A stretch of DNA of 64,000 bases, from positions 29,173 through 93,172 of the forward strand of contig NZ_FCOG02000026.1 of the NCBI RefSeq assembly GCF_001544975.2, in the 5' to 3' direction. How positions within the stretch are numbered: position 1 is the stretch's first letter; each line of letters starts with the position of its first letter. The notes under the pieces were generated by a model. It was not told the DNA's origin. It was given only the letters and a program-made list of their open reading frames with translations, and did no database searches. This document shows positions 27,293 through 38,082 of the stretch, one piece after another. This DNA comes from Caballeronia arationis. Its GTDB lineage: Bacteria; Pseudomonadota; Gammaproteobacteria; Burkholderiales; Burkholderiaceae. The position numbers and the translations under genes are program-made.

Positions 27293-28789
27293 ATGAGCCT
27301 TGCCGTGCGCTTCGACGCGATCGAGAAACAGTTCGGCCCGGTGCGCGTGCTGCACGGCGTGAGCTTCGATCTCGCGCCCGGACGCATCTACGGCCTGCTC
27401 GGCGAGAACGGTGCGGGCAAGTCGACGCTGATGAAAATCCTCGCGGGCTACGAGCGCGCGAGCGGCGGCACGGTGTCGGTCCAGGGTGCGCCGGTCGCGT
27501 TCGACAGTTCGCGCGATGCCGAGGCTGCCGGTATCGTGCTGATCCACCAGGAACTGAATCTCGCGGACCACCTGAGCATCGTGCAGAACATGTTCCTCGG
27601 CCACGAGAAGCGGCGCCACTTCCTGCTCGACGAAGCCGCGATGCGCGAAGCGGCCCGCGCGCGTCTCGCGGATGTCGGCCTGCACAAGCATCCGGACACG
27701 AAGGTGCGCGACCTGATCGTCGCGGAGAAGCAACTGGTCGAGATCGCCAAGGCGATGCTGCGCGACGCGCGCCTGCTCATCATGGACGAACCGACCGCAA
27801 CGCTCACGCCCGCCGAAACGCAGCGCCTCTTCAAGCTGATGGCGCGGCTGAAGGAAGACGGCGTGACGATCGTCTATATCTCGCACAAGCTCGACGAAGT
27901 GGAACGCGTGACCGACGAAGTGATCGTGATGCGCGACGGCCGCTTCGTGACCCGCGCGCCGACCGTCGAACTCACGCGCCAGCAGATGGCGAACCTGATG
28001 GTGGGCCGCGAAGTGTCGGACATGTTTCCGGACAAGCCCGCACTCGCCGCCGACGCGCCCGTCGCGTTGCAGGTGGAAGGCGTCTACGTGCCCGGTTGGG
28101 CGCGCAACGTGAGCTTCGCCGTGCGCGCGGGCGAAGTGTTCGGTTTTGCGGGACTGGTCGGCGCGGGGCGCACGGAACTGTTCGAATCGCTGATCGGCGT
28201 GAGGAAGCGCACCGCGGGACGCATTTCGCTCGATGGCCGCGCGCTTGCTTCGGCACGCCCGCACGATCCGCGCGACGCGATGAATCTCGGCCTCACGTAT
28301 CTGAGCGAAGACCGCAAGGGGCGCGGGCTGCACGTCGACATGTCGCTGAAGGACAACCTCACGCTGATGACGCTCGAACGCTACGCGCATCCGTTCATCG
28401 ACGGTGCGGCGGAGCGTCAGGCGCTGAAGCAAGCGGTCGGCGATTTCGACATCCGCACGGGCAATCTCGCGAGCCGCGCGCGCATGCTGTCCGGCGGCAA
28501 CCAGCAGAAGCTCGCCCTCGCGAAGTTCCTGCATCCCGACCCGCGCGTGATCGTGCTCGACGAGCCGACGCGCGGCGTCGACGTCGGTGCGAAGCGCGAC
28601 ATCTATTTCCTGATCCACCGGCTCGCCGCCGAAGGGCGCGCGGTGATCGTGATCTCGTCCGAACTCATCGAGCTGATCGGCTTGTGCCATCGCGTCGCCG
28701 TGATGCGCGCGGGCGAGCTCGTCGCGACGCTCGACATCGAACACCTGACCGAAGAGAGGTTGATCGCGCATGCGACCGGCACACACTGA
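27293..28789 (+). CDS. Sugar ABC transporter ATP-binding protein (RbsA-like, two nucleotide-binding domains)
   Basis: A 498-residue duplicated ABC ATPase. The first domain has Walker [10 protein letters not shown] (about residue 38), [18 protein letters not shown] and Walker [13 protein letters not shown]; the second has the degenerate P-loop [12 protein letters not shown], signature [13 protein letters not shown] and [16 protein letters not shown]. This is the CUT2 (ribose/xylose/galactose) class. The C-terminus overlaps the permease gene by 20 bp. It energises uptake from the cytoplasmic face. Confidence 0.9.
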   Translation: MSLAVRFDAIEKQFGPVRVLHGVSFDLAPGRIYGLLGENGAGKSTLMKILAGYERASGGTVSVQGAPVAFDSSRDAEAAGIVLIHQELNLADHLSIVQNMFLGHEKRRHFLLDEAAMREAARARLADVGLHKHPDTKVRDLIVAEKQLVEIAKAMLRDARLLIMDEPTATLTPAETQRLFKLMARLKEDGVTIVYISHKLDEVERVTDEVIVMRDGRFVTRAPTVELTRQQMANLMVGREVSDMFPDKPALAADAPVALQVEGVYVPGWARNVSFAVRAGEVFGFAGLVGAGRTELFESLIGVRKRTAGRISLDGRALASARPHDPRDAMNLGLTYLSEDRKGRGLHVDMSLKDNLTLMTLERYAHPFIDGAAERQALKQAVGDFDIRTGNLASRARMLSGGNQQKLALAKFLHPDPRVIVLDEPTRGVDVGAKRDIYFLIHRLAAEGRAVIVISSELIELIGLCHRVAVMRAGELVATLDIEHLTEERLIAHATGTH

Positions 28790-29786
28790 AGGCGCCGAAC
28801 GAACCAGCCGCGTCGGCGGCTTCGCGCGGCGGCTGCACGGCATCGGGCCGCTCGTCGGCCTGATCGCGCTGTGCATCGGCGGCACGTTCCTCAACGGCGA
28901 CTTTGCTACGCTCGACAACGCGATGAACGTGCTCACGCGCACCTCGTTCATCGGCATCATCGCGGTGGGCATGACGTTCGTGATCATCTCGGGCGGCATC
29001 GATCTTTCGGTCGGATCGATGGCGGCGCTGATAGCGGGCACGATGATCTGGCTGATGAACGGGCTGAAGGAAGGCGTGGGCGGCCACACCTTCGCGCCGC
29101 TCACGATCGTTACGCTCGGCATCGTTTTAGCCCTTGTTTTAGGGGGTCTTTTCGGCCTCGCGCATGGATTGCTCGTGACCAAGGGACGCATCGAGCCGTT
29201 CATCGTGACGCTCGGCACGCTCGGCATGTTCCGCGCGCTGCTCACGTGGCTCGCTGACGGCGGCGCGCTCACGCTCGACAATTCGCTCGCCGATCTCTAC
29301 GGCCCTGTCTACTACGCGAGCCTCTTCGGCGTGCCGGTGCCGATCTGGGTGTTTCTGATCGTCGCGGCGGGCGGCACGCTGCTGCTCAACCGCACGGTGT
29401 TCGGACGTCATGTGCAGGCAATCGGCTCGAACGAACAGGTCGCGCGTTACGCGGCGATTCGCGTCGACAGCGTGAAGATCGCGACTTACGTGCTGCTGGG
29501 GCTTTGCGTCGGCGTCGCGACGGTGCTGTATGTGCCGCGCCTCGGCTCGGCAACGCCGACCACGGGCCTTCTGTGGGAACTTGAAGCCATCGCGGCGGTG
29601 GTCGTCGGCGGGACGGCGCTCAAGGGCGGCGAAGGGCGCGTGATTGGCACGGTGATCGGCGCGATATTGCTCTCGGTCATCAGCAATATCCTCAATCTCA
29701 CGAGCATCATCAGCGTGTATCTGAATGCGGCGGTGCAGGGCGCCGTGATCATCTTCGTGGCTTTCCTGCAGCGTGGACGTCGTTGA
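28770..29786 (+). CDS. Sugar ABC transporter permease (RbsC-like)
   Basis: A 338-residue CUT2-type permease with about eight to ten hydrophobic segments and the family motifs [55 protein letters not shown] and [19 protein letters not shown]. It forms the inner-membrane channel with the upstream ATPase. The gene overlaps its partner by 20 bp. Confidence 0.9.
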   Translation: MRPAHTEGAERTSRVGGFARRLHGIGPLVGLIALCIGGTFLNGDFATLDNAMNVLTRTSFIGIIAVGMTFVIISGGIDLSVGSMAALIAGTMIWLMNGLKEGVGGHTFAPLTIVTLGIVLALVLGGLFGLAHGLLVTKGRIEPFIVTLGTLGMFRALLTWLADGGALTLDNSLADLYGPVYYASLFGVPVPIWVFLIVAAGGTLLLNRTVFGRHVQAIGSNEQVARYAAIRVDSVKIATYVLLGLCVGVATVLYVPRLGSATPTTGLLWELEAIAAVVVGGTALKGGEGRVIGTVIGAILLSVISNILNLTSIISVYLNAAVQGAVIIFVAFLQRGRR

Positions 29787-29853
29787 TCGTTTGGGCAGTG
29801 AATCGACAACCAACCGGGCGCGCAATGCGTGCTGAAAATCTGGAGACATCACC

Positions 29854-30816
29854 ATGAAAAAAATGCTTCGCGCGCTCGGCGCCCTGACCCTCGCGACGAG
29901 CGCGCTAGCCGCGACTTCGTCCGCATTCGCCGCCGACAAGGTCATCCTCGGCGTCGCGATTCCCACCGCGACGCACGGCTTCACGGGCGGCATCGTCTGG
30001 TGGGCGAACGAAGCGAAAAAGGAACTGGAGAAGGCGCATCCCGACCTGAAGGTGATCGTGAAGACGGCGGGCGGCGCGCCCGAGCAGGCGAACCAGTTGC
30101 AGGACCTCGTCACTGTCAACAAGATCAACGCGCTCGTGATCTTCCCGTTCGAATCGGCGTCGCTCACGCAGCCGGTCGCGCAGGTGAAGAAGAAAGGCGT
30201 GTACGTGACGGTGGTCGATCGCGGGCTGACCGACACGAGCGCGCAGGACGCGTACGTCGCCGGCGACAACACCGCCTTCGGCAAGCTGCCGGCGGAATAT
30301 CTCGCGAAGACGCTCAACGGCAAGGGCGACATTGTCGCGCTGCGCGGCATTCCGACGACGCTCGACAACGAGCGCTGGGCCGCGTTTGAATCGGTGATGA
30401 AACAGCATCCGGACATCAAGATTCTTGACGCGAAGTACGCAAACTGGAATCGCGACGATGCGTTCAAGGTGATGCAGGATTACCTCACGCGCTTCAAGCA
30501 CATCGACGCCGTCTGGGCCGCCGACGACGACATGATGGTCGGCGTACTGAAGGCGATCGACCAGGCGAAGCGCACGGACATCAAGGAAGTGTTCGGCGGG
30601 GCGGGGTCGAAGGAAGCGGTCAAGCGCATCATCGACGGCGATCCGCGCGTGAAGGCCGATGTCTCGTACTCGCCGAAGTTCATCTACGACGCGATCAAGA
30701 TGACGGCCGAAGCGCGCCTGAAGGGCGACAAGCTGCCGCCGACGACGATCATCCCCTCGGTGCTGATCACGAAGGACAACGCGAAGCAGTTCTACTATCC
30801 GAACTCGCCGTTCTGA
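29854..30816 (+). CDS. Sugar ABC transporter substrate-binding protein (RbsB-like)
   Basis: A 320-residue periplasmic protein. The signal peptide ends at SSAFAADKV; the mature N-terminus [20 protein letters not shown] and [36 protein letters not shown] and [17 protein letters not shown] follow the CUT2 binding-protein pattern. The aromatic pair WW at the ligand entrance and the absence of typical ribose residues leave the sugar undetermined. A hairpin directly downstream could stabilise its mRNA relative to the enzyme genes. Confidence 0.88.
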   Translation: MKKMLRALGALTLATSALAATSSAFAADKVILGVAIPTATHGFTGGIVWWANEAKKELEKAHPDLKVIVKTAGGAPEQANQLQDLVTVNKINALVIFPFESASLTQPVAQVKKKGVYVTVVDRGLTDTSAQDAYVAGDNTAFGKLPAEYLAKTLNGKGDIVALRGIPTTLDNERWAAFESVMKQHPDIKILDAKYANWNRDDAFKVMQDYLTRFKHIDAVWAADDDMMVGVLKAIDQAKRTDIKEVFGGAGSKEAVKRIIDGDPRVKADVSYSPKFIYDAIKMTAEARLKGDKLPPTTIIPSVLITKDNAKQFYYPNSPF

Positions 30817-30834
30817 GTCTGCTTATTTCGCGTC

Positions 30835-30860
30835 GCGCGCGTTCGCTGGCGAGCGCGCGC
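30835..30860 (+). terminator. Intra-operon hairpin after the binding-protein gene
   Basis: GCGCGCGTTCGC (30835-30846) pairs with GCGAGCGCGCGC (30849-30860), 11 of 12 Watson-Crick plus one G-T. There is no long U-tract. Such hairpins after binding-protein genes usually protect the upstream message and reduce read-through. Confidence 0.6.
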
Positions 30861-30880
30861 TTGTTCATGGAGCAAGCGAC

Positions 30881-31942
30881 ATGAAAACCATCAAAGGCCC
30901 GGCGATCTTTCTCGCGCAGTTTCTCGGCGACGAGCTGCCCTTCGACAATCTCGCGCACCTCGCGCAATGGGCGAAAGGGCTGGGCTATGAGGGCATCCAG
31001 GTGCCCGCCGACCCGCGCCTGATCGACCTGGAAAAAGCCGCGACGAGCGATGCCTATTGCGACGAGTTGCGCCAGACCGTGAGCGACGCAGGCGTGTGCA
31101 TTACCGAATTGTCGACGCATCTGCAGGGGCAGCTCGTCGCGGTGCATCCGGCGTACGACACGCTCTTCGACGGCTTCGCCGCGCCGCATGTGCGCGGCAA
31201 TCCGGCGGCGCGCACCGAGTGGGCGATCGCGCAGATGAAGCACGCGGCGGCGGCTTCGCGACGGCTCGGGCTGTCGGCGCATGTGTCGTTTTCGGGCGCG
31301 CTCGCGTGGCCGTATTTCTATCCGTGGCCGCAGCGCCCGGCGGGTCTCGTCGAAGCGGCGTTCGAAGAGCTCGCCGCGCGCTGGCGCCCGATCCTCGACG
31401 CGTTCGACGAAGCGGGCGTCGATGTCTGCTACGAGCTGCATCCGGGCGAAGACCTGCACGACGGCGTGACGTTCGAGAGGTTTCTCGCAGCAGTCGGCAA
31501 TCATCCGCGCGCGAACATCCTGTTCGATCCGAGCCATTACGTCTTGCAGCAGCTCGACTACCTGCAGTTCATCGACATCTATCACGAGCGCATCAAGGCG
31601 TTTCATGTGAAGGACGCGGAGTTTCGTCCCAATGGAAGGCAGGGCGTCTACGGCGGCTACTCGGGCTGGGTCGAGCGCGCAGGGCGCTTCCGTTCGCTCG
31701 GCGACGGCCAGATCGACTTCAAGGCGATCTTCTCGAAGATGGCGCAATACGACTTTCCCGGCTGGGCCGTGCTCGAATGGGAATGCGCGCTGAAGCATCC
31801 GGAAGACGGCGCGCGCGAGGGCGCGGTCTTTATCCGCGATCGCATCATCCGCGTGGCGGAGCGCGCCTTCGATGACTTCGCCGGCAGTGGCGCGAACCGC
31901 GAGCAGTTGCGCGGCGTGCTCGGCATCGGAGAACGGCCATGA
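30881..31942 (+). CDS. Sugar phosphate isomerase/epimerase-type TIM-barrel protein
   Basis: A 353-residue AP-endonuclease-2/xylose-isomerase-like barrel. Metal ligands are suggested by DVCYELHPGEDLHDG (Glu and His), NILFDPSHYVLQQLD (Asp, His), HVKDAEF and VLEWECA. Relatives include IolE-type dehydratases and 3-keto-sugar epimerases/isomerases. It overlaps the oxidoreductase gene downstream by 4 bp (ATGA). Paired with a Gfo/Idh/MocA enzyme it would act in oxidation-isomerisation of the imported sugar or polyol; the exact reaction cannot be read. Confidence 0.8.
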   Translation: MKTIKGPAIFLAQFLGDELPFDNLAHLAQWAKGLGYEGIQVPADPRLIDLEKAATSDAYCDELRQTVSDAGVCITELSTHLQGQLVAVHPAYDTLFDGFAAPHVRGNPAARTEWAIAQMKHAAAASRRLGLSAHVSFSGALAWPYFYPWPQRPAGLVEAAFEELAARWRPILDAFDEAGVDVCYELHPGEDLHDGVTFERFLAAVGNHPRANILFDPSHYVLQQLDYLQFIDIYHERIKAFHVKDAEFRPNGRQGVYGGYSGWVERAGRFRSLGDGQIDFKAIFSKMAQYDFPGWAVLEWECALKHPEDGAREGAVFIRDRIIRVAERAFDDFAGSGANREQLRGVLGIGERP

Positions 31943-33078
31943 AGCGGCGTCTCAGGCTCGGGATGGTCGGTGGCGGCGAGGGCGCGTTCATCGGCGCGGT
32001 GCACCGGATCGCGTCGCGTATCGACGACCGGTTCGAACTCGTAGCGGGCGCATTGTCGTCGGACCCGGAGCGGGCGGCGGCGAGCGCGGCGGCGGTCGGC
32101 ATCGCGCGCAGCTACGCCGACTTCCGCGAGATGGCGACGACGGAAGCCGCGCGCGAGGACGGCATCGACGCGGTCGCGATCGTCACGCCGAATCATCTGC
32201 ATGCGCCCGTCGCGACGGCGTTTCTCGATGCCGGCATTCACGTGATCTGCGACAAGCCGCTCGCCGTATCGCTCGACGAGGGCGAGTCGCTCGCTCGTCT
32301 CGCGCGCGAGAAGGGGCTCGTGTTTGCCGTCACTTACACGTATTCGGGCTATCCGCTCGTGCGTCATGCGCGCGCGCTGGTGCAGGACGGCGCGCTCGGT
32401 GACGTGCGGCTCGTGAACGTCGAGTACGCACAGGACTGGCTCTCGCTGCCGGTCGAACATCAGTCGAACCGGCAGGCGGCGTGGCGCACCGATCCGGCGC
32501 TGGCGGGCCCGGCCGGCTGTCTCGGCGATATCGGCACGCATGCGTATCAGCTTGCGGAATTCGTGACCGGGATGCGGCCGTCGGAGGTGTCGGCGGAGGT
32601 GGCGACGTTCGTGCCGAACCGTCCGATCGACGATCACGTGCAGGCGATGCTGCGCTATGCGAATGGCGCGCGCGGCATGCTGTGGGCGAGCCAGGTCGCG
32701 GCGGGCGAGGAGAACGCGCTGCGGCTGCGCGTCTACGGGACGAAGGCGGGGCTCTCGTTCGATCAGCAGAACCCGAACGAGTTGTGGATCACGCCGCTTG
32801 GCGGGGCGTCGGAGCGGATCACGCGCGGACGGTTGCAGGGCAAGGAAGCGCTGCACGCGACGCGCGTCCCGGCCGGGCATCCCGAAGGCTATCTGGAAGC
32901 GTTCGCGCAGCTTTATACCGATGCGGCGTCGCAGATTGCGGCGGCGATCGATGCGGATTCACCGCCGCCGGAAAGCGAGTGGCTGACGACTGTCGACGAC
33001 GGCGTCGCGGGGCTTCGGTTCATCGACGCGGTGTTGACGAGCAGCCGGGCGAATGCGGCGTGGGTGAAGATCGAATGA
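31939..33078 (+). CDS. Gfo/Idh/MocA-family NAD(P)-dependent oxidoreductase
   Basis: A 379-residue sugar/inositol dehydrogenase-like protein. The Rossmann start RLGMVGGGEGAFIGAVHRIA (residues 5-24), IVTPNHLHAPVATAFLDAG, the EKP-equivalent ICDKPLAVSLDEG and the active-site region GCLGDIGTHAYQLAEFVTG (Asp and His) are present. In the EKP motif Glu is replaced by Asp. It would oxidise a ring hydroxyl of the sugar or polyol imported by the upstream ABC system. Last gene of the operon, followed by a strong terminator. Confidence 0.85.
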   Translation: MKRRLRLGMVGGGEGAFIGAVHRIASRIDDRFELVAGALSSDPERAAASAAAVGIARSYADFREMATTEAAREDGIDAVAIVTPNHLHAPVATAFLDAGIHVICDKPLAVSLDEGESLARLAREKGLVFAVTYTYSGYPLVRHARALVQDGALGDVRLVNVEYAQDWLSLPVEHQSNRQAAWRTDPALAGPAGCLGDIGTHAYQLAEFVTGMRPSEVSAEVATFVPNRPIDDHVQAMLRYANGARGMLWASQVAAGEENALRLRVYGTKAGLSFDQQNPNELWITPLGGASERITRGRLQGKEALHATRVPAGHPEGYLEAFAQLYTDAASQIAAAIDADSPPPESEWLTTVDDGVAGLRFIDAVLTSSRANAAWVKIE

Positions 33079-33083
33079 AAAAA

Positions 33084-33112
33084 GGGCGGTCCCGCAACGG
33101 GACCGCCCTTTT
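33084..33112. terminator. Bidirectional Rho-independent terminator
   Basis: GGGCGGTCCC (33084-33093) pairs perfectly with GGGACCGCCC (33099-33108); T4 follows on the + strand and an A-rich run precedes it, so it ends both the sugar operon (+) and gndA (-). Confidence 0.92.
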
Positions 33113-33133
33113 CTGCTCACTCAGTCAGGCAGG

Positions 33134-34540
<1,407 letters not shown>

Positions 34541-34873
34541 GCTTTCTCTCCGGATGACCGGCGCGCTGGCTGCTCGTGACGGACAGCGCGCCGGGTGAAT
34601 GTGTCGATTGGGCGGCGCTCGCGGCTTGCTGCTGCATCGCATCCTGCCGTTCATCCGGCAGGCGGCGCAGTGCGCCCAGACGGTGCGCGGGCGCGGGCGA
34701 GCCACGGCACCGCGCCGAATGCCGCGCGAGCGCAGACGGACCCGAGATTACCACTTCGGCACGCGTCTGGCTGGGACGCCGCGCGCCGTCCGGACGAGCG
34801 TGCGCGCCGATCCGGCATGCGCCGCGCGGCCGGTCTAGAATGAACGCCCGGCGCTTCTGCCCTTGAACCGCAC
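34541..34873. other. Intergenic region, no gene recognised
   Basis: This 333-bp stretch between divergent gndA and the small GIY-YIG-like gene is GC-rich. Short open frames exist in several phases but none has a ribosome site or a recognisable protein. It presumably holds the two divergent promoters. Confidence 0.6.
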
Positions 34874-35215
34874 ATGACGCTTGCCCGAAAGCCGCGCCGC
34901 CATCATTACTTCGTCTATGTGATCGAATTGTCCGATTCGGTCTGGAACGAAGCGCGCTTTCGCCGGGCAAATCCGGACTACCGGCTGGGCAAGCCGTTCG
35001 TCTACGTCGGCATGACGGGCATCGGTCCGGACGTGCGCTTCGACAAGCACAAGGCCGGCATCCAGTCGAACCGCTTTGTGCGGGATTTCGGGCTGCGGCT
35101 GCTGCCGCATCTGTACGAGGTCTACAACCCGATGCCGTACGACGGCGCGCGAGAGATGGAAGTCGAACTGGCGATCGGTCTGAGGGAAGCCGGATACGGC
35201 GTCTGGCAGGCGTGA
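34874..35215 (+). CDS. Small conserved-type protein with GIY-YIG-nuclease-like core
   Basis: A 113-residue protein I do not recognise as a named family. HYFVYVIELSDSVW and, about 30 residues later, FVYVGMTGIGPDVRFDKHKAG mimic the two half-motifs of GIY-YIG nucleases (here YVI and YVG) with the following Arg and His; ELAIGLREAGYGVWQ at the end supplies a Glu and Tyr. A 19-residue insertion separates the half-motifs, longer than usual. A degenerate or divergent GIY-YIG domain is the best structural guess. ATG 34874; single gene, followed 37 bp later by the reductase gene. Confidence 0.6.
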   Translation: MTLARKPRRHHYFVYVIELSDSVWNEARFRRANPDYRLGKPFVYVGMTGIGPDVRFDKHKAGIQSNRFVRDFGLRLLPHLYEVYNPMPYDGAREMEVELAIGLREAGYGVWQA

Positions 35216-35252
35216 ACACTTTGAACACAACGTGAGAACACAGGAGCGGGAC

Positions 35253-36194
35253 ATGCGGATTCTGGTGGTGGGCGCGGGGGCGATCGGCGGCTATTTCGGC
35301 GGGCGGCTGCTCGACTCGGGCAGGGACGTGACCTTCCTCGTGCGCGAGCGGCGCGCCGAGCGGCTCAGGCAGTGCGGCCTCAAGCTGAGGAGCCCGCACG
35401 GCGACCTGGAACTGGAATGCCCCCCGACGATCCTCGCGAAGGACGTAACCGAGCCTTTCGATCTCGTGCTGCTGAGCTGCAAGGCGTATGACCTCGACGG
35501 CGCGATCGAGTCGTTCAAGGGCGCGGTCGGGCCGGACACAGTCGTGTTGCCGCTTCTGAACGGCATGCGCCATCTCGACGTGCTCGAAGCGCGCTTCGGT
35601 GCTGATCGCGTGCTGGGCGGCCAGTGCGTCATCGCCGCGACGCTCGACGCCGAAGGCGAAATCGTGCACCTGAACCAGTTGCATTCGATGACGCTCGGCG
35701 AGCGCGCGGGCGGACGCAGCGAGCGCATCGAACGGATCGCCGCCGAATTCGGCGGCGCCGGGTTCGACCTGCAGGTGAGCGACGACATCCTGCAGTCGAT
35801 GTGGGAAAAGTGGGTATTCCTCGCGACGCTCGCGGCCGGCACGTGCCTGATGCGCGCGCCGATCGGCGATATTCTCGCGGCACCCGGCGGCGAGGAACTG
35901 CTGCTCGGTCTCTTCGACGAATGCAGCGCGGTCGCGGCCGATCAGGGTCACCGTCCGGGCGAAGGGACCGCTGCGCGTGCGCGCGCGATGTTCACGGAGC
36001 GCGGCTCGCTCCTGACGGCGTCCATGCTGCGCGACCTCGAGAACAACGCGGCGATCGAGGCGGATCATATCGTCGGCGACCTGCTGGCGCGGCGCACGAC
36101 AAAGCCTGACGGGGTGTCCTTGCTGGCGATTGCCTACGCGCATCTGAAGGCGTACGAAGCGCGGCGCGCGCGCGCCGGGCAAAAGACGGATTGA
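35253..36194 (+). CDS. 2-dehydropantoate 2-reductase-family oxidoreductase
   Basis: A 313-residue NADPH-dependent ketopantoate reductase-like protein: MRILVVGAGAIGGYFGGRLLD, LLSCKAYDLDGAIESF (Lys), PLLNGMRHLD (Asn) and, in the C-terminal helical domain, WEKWVFLATLAAGTCLMRA. The family reduces ketopantoate in pantothenate/CoA synthesis, but genomes often hold several paralogues acting on other 2-keto acids, and this one sits away from pan genes. AGGAG lies upstream of ATG 35253; a GTG at 35232 is in frame but less likely. Confidence 0.82.
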   Translation: MRILVVGAGAIGGYFGGRLLDSGRDVTFLVRERRAERLRQCGLKLRSPHGDLELECPPTILAKDVTEPFDLVLLSCKAYDLDGAIESFKGAVGPDTVVLPLLNGMRHLDVLEARFGADRVLGGQCVIAATLDAEGEIVHLNQLHSMTLGERAGGRSERIERIAAEFGGAGFDLQVSDDILQSMWEKWVFLATLAAGTCLMRAPIGDILAAPGGEELLLGLFDECSAVAADQGHRPGEGTAARARAMFTERGSLLTASMLRDLENNAAIEADHIVGDLLARRTTKPDGVSLLAIAYAHLKAYEARRARAGQKTD

Positions 36195-36302
36195 AAACGC
36201 TTCGCGCGCGTCCCTGCCGACGCGACGCGCGTTTCGCGTACTGTCTGGAAAGCGCAAGGGTTACGCGTTACGCTGGCGGCTTTTCCACGCCCCGTTCGCA
36301 TC

Positions 36303-36875
36303 ATGCCGCCCGACCTCACCGCTACCGCCCCCGCTCCGGGCGCGCCCGTTCCCACCGTCGCGCAGATTTTCACCGGATTCCTCACGCTCGGCCTCACCGC
36401 TTTTGGCGGCGCGCTGCCGCTCGCGCGCCGCGAGATCGTCGAGCGCCGCAAGTGGCTCGCACCCGACGAGTTCACTGAACTCCTCGGCCTCTGCCAGTTC
36501 CTGCCGGGTGGCAATGTGATCAACCTGTCGGTCGCGATCGGCATGCGTTTTCGCGGCGTGCCGGGCGCGCTCGCGGGATTGCCCGGGCTGATCGTCGGAC
36601 CGTCGCTGATCGTGATTGCGCTCGGGGTCGTGTATCAGCGCACGCATGAAGACCCGCGCGTTGCGCATCTCTTTGCCGGTCTGGCGGCCGCGGCCGCCGG
36701 GCTCCTGGTCGCGATGGCGGTGAAGATCGCGTGGCCGTTGCGCAGGAAGCCCGAGATGGCGCTGATCGCCGTGCTTGCGTTCGTCGCGATCGCGCTGCTG
36801 CGCTTTCCGCTCCTGCCGACGATGCTGGTCCTCACGCCGGTTTCCGTGCTCATCGCCTGGAAGGTGCGCCGATGA
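36303..36875 (+). CDS. chrA: Chromate transporter, first half (short-chain CHR)
   Basis: A 190-residue inner-membrane protein of the CHR family: FTGFLTLGLTAFGGALPLARRE and FLPGGNVINLSVAIGMRFRGVPGA, followed by hydrophobic segments. Long CHR proteins fuse two such halves; here the N- and C-type halves are separate genes overlapping by ATGA. The pair would export chromate, or sulfate-like anions, as a heterodimer. Chromate specificity is a family label. Confidence 0.83.
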   Translation: MPPDLTATAPAPGAPVPTVAQIFTGFLTLGLTAFGGALPLARREIVERRKWLAPDEFTELLGLCQFLPGGNVINLSVAIGMRFRGVPGALAGLPGLIVGPSLIVIALGVVYQRTHEDPRVAHLFAGLAAAAAGLLVAMAVKIAWPLRRKPEMALIAVLAFVAIALLRFPLLPTMLVLTPVSVLIAWKVRR

Positions 36876-37399
36876 ACCACGTTCTCGTTTCGCTCGCCGC
36901 GATTTTCAGCCAGCTTTCGCTGCTCGCGTTCGGCGGCGGCAATTCGATCCTGCCGGAGATGCAGCGACAGGTCGTCGAAGTGCATCAGTGGATGTCGAAG
37001 GCTGACTTCTCGGCGCTCTTCGCGCTCGCCCAGGCGGCGCCCGGACCGAACATGATGGTCGTCACGCTGATCGGCTGGCACGTCGCGGGGTGGCCGGGCG
37101 TGATCGTGACGTCGATCGCGAAGTTCGGGCCGTCGTCGCTCGTGACGATCGCGGCGATGCACGCGTGGGAGCGCTTCAAGGACCGGCCGTGGCGGCGTTA
37201 CATCCAGACCGGACTCGTGCCGATGACGGCGGGCCTCGTCGCGTCGAGCGCGGCGCTGATCGCGGAGGCGTCGGATACGACGTGGATGCTCGGCGCGATC
37301 ACGGCGGCCATTGCGGTGCTGTCTTACCGGACGAAGATCCATCCGCTGTGGCTGCTGGCGGCGGGGAGCCTCGTCGGGTTGACGGGGTTCGGGCAGTAG
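36872..37399 (+). CDS. Chromate transporter, second half (short-chain CHR)
   Basis: A 175-residue membrane protein starting at ATG 36872 inside the stop of the first half. It has LLAFGGGNSILPEMQRQVVE and ALAQAAPGPNMMVVTLIGWHVAGWPG, the CHR motifs of the complementary half, then several hydrophobic helices. The 4-bp overlap implies translational coupling and a heteromeric transporter. Confidence 0.83.
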   Translation: MNHVLVSLAAIFSQLSLLAFGGGNSILPEMQRQVVEVHQWMSKADFSALFALAQAAPGPNMMVVTLIGWHVAGWPGVIVTSIAKFGPSSLVTIAAMHAWERFKDRPWRRYIQTGLVPMTAGLVASSAALIAEASDTTWMLGAITAAIAVLSYRTKIHPLWLLAAGSLVGLTGFGQ

Positions 37400-37632
37400 G
37401 CGGTTTACGGATCGGAAAAGTCTGATTTTGGGCTGGCGCGCGGGCGGGGCGTTGCCGGTGGAGACGTCGCGCGATGCGGCAGGCTTGTGTGCCATCTCCT
37501 TTATCGGCGGGCGGTGCGGCACTTCGCGAATACCTCGATCTGCATCGCCCGCCAAGGGCTGTGTGGACAGTTTGTTAAGCTATCCCGAAAAAAGCTGTGC
37601 GAGTATGGCGCCCCAGTTTCCGGAGGCCCAGC

Positions 37633-38082
37633 ATGAGAATCGTCCATGCCGCATTACTGAGCGTCGCAATTCTGCCCGCGCTCGCACACGCTACGCTCGG
37701 ACAGGCGCCGAGCCTGTCCACAGCGACGAAATCGGCGACCCGTTCGCTCGAGGCATCGAGCACCGCCGCCAGCACTTACACCATACGCGAATCCACGACT
37801 TCATATGGGTTGACCGTTCGCGAGTACGTCTTGCCGACGAACGTCGTCTTTGCCGTGACGTGGAGCGGTCCGGTGCGGCCTGACATGCGCGAACTGCTGG
37901 GCAGCTATTTTTCGAATTTCGCGACACGATCGAACGCAGGGCACTCGCTCGGCACTACGTCGCGCTTCGAGCGAAGCGGCGCGCTGGTGCTGCAGTCGTC
38001 GGGACACGCCGGCGATGTTTCCGGAAAGGCCTACGTGCCGCGGCTCGTCCCGGCCAACGTCGACGCGGGAGCGCTGCAATGA
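37633..38082 (+). CDS. DUF2844-family exported protein
   Basis: A 149-residue protein with a signal peptide (MRIVHAALLSVAILPALAHA) and a small beta-rich domain: YTIRESTTSYGLTVREYVLP, VVFAVTWSGPVRPDMRELLG. DUF2844 has no known activity. GGAGG lies seven bases upstream of ATG 37633, so the longer frame from 37597 is unlikely. Its last four bases overlap the start of the DUF3443 gene, the partner usual for this family in Burkholderiales (from memory). Confidence 0.8.
   Translation: MRIVHAALLSVAILPALAHATLGQAPSLSTATKSATRSLEASSTAASTYTIRESTTSYGLTVREYVLPTNVVFAVTWSGPVRPDMRELLGSYFSNFATRSNAGHSLGTTSRFERSGALVLQSSGHAGDVSGKAYVPRLVPANVDAGALQ

Noticed and set aside
27155..29281. 708-codon antisense frame over the sugar ABC genes
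   Set aside because: Shadow of the ATPase and permease genes, no recognisable motifs.
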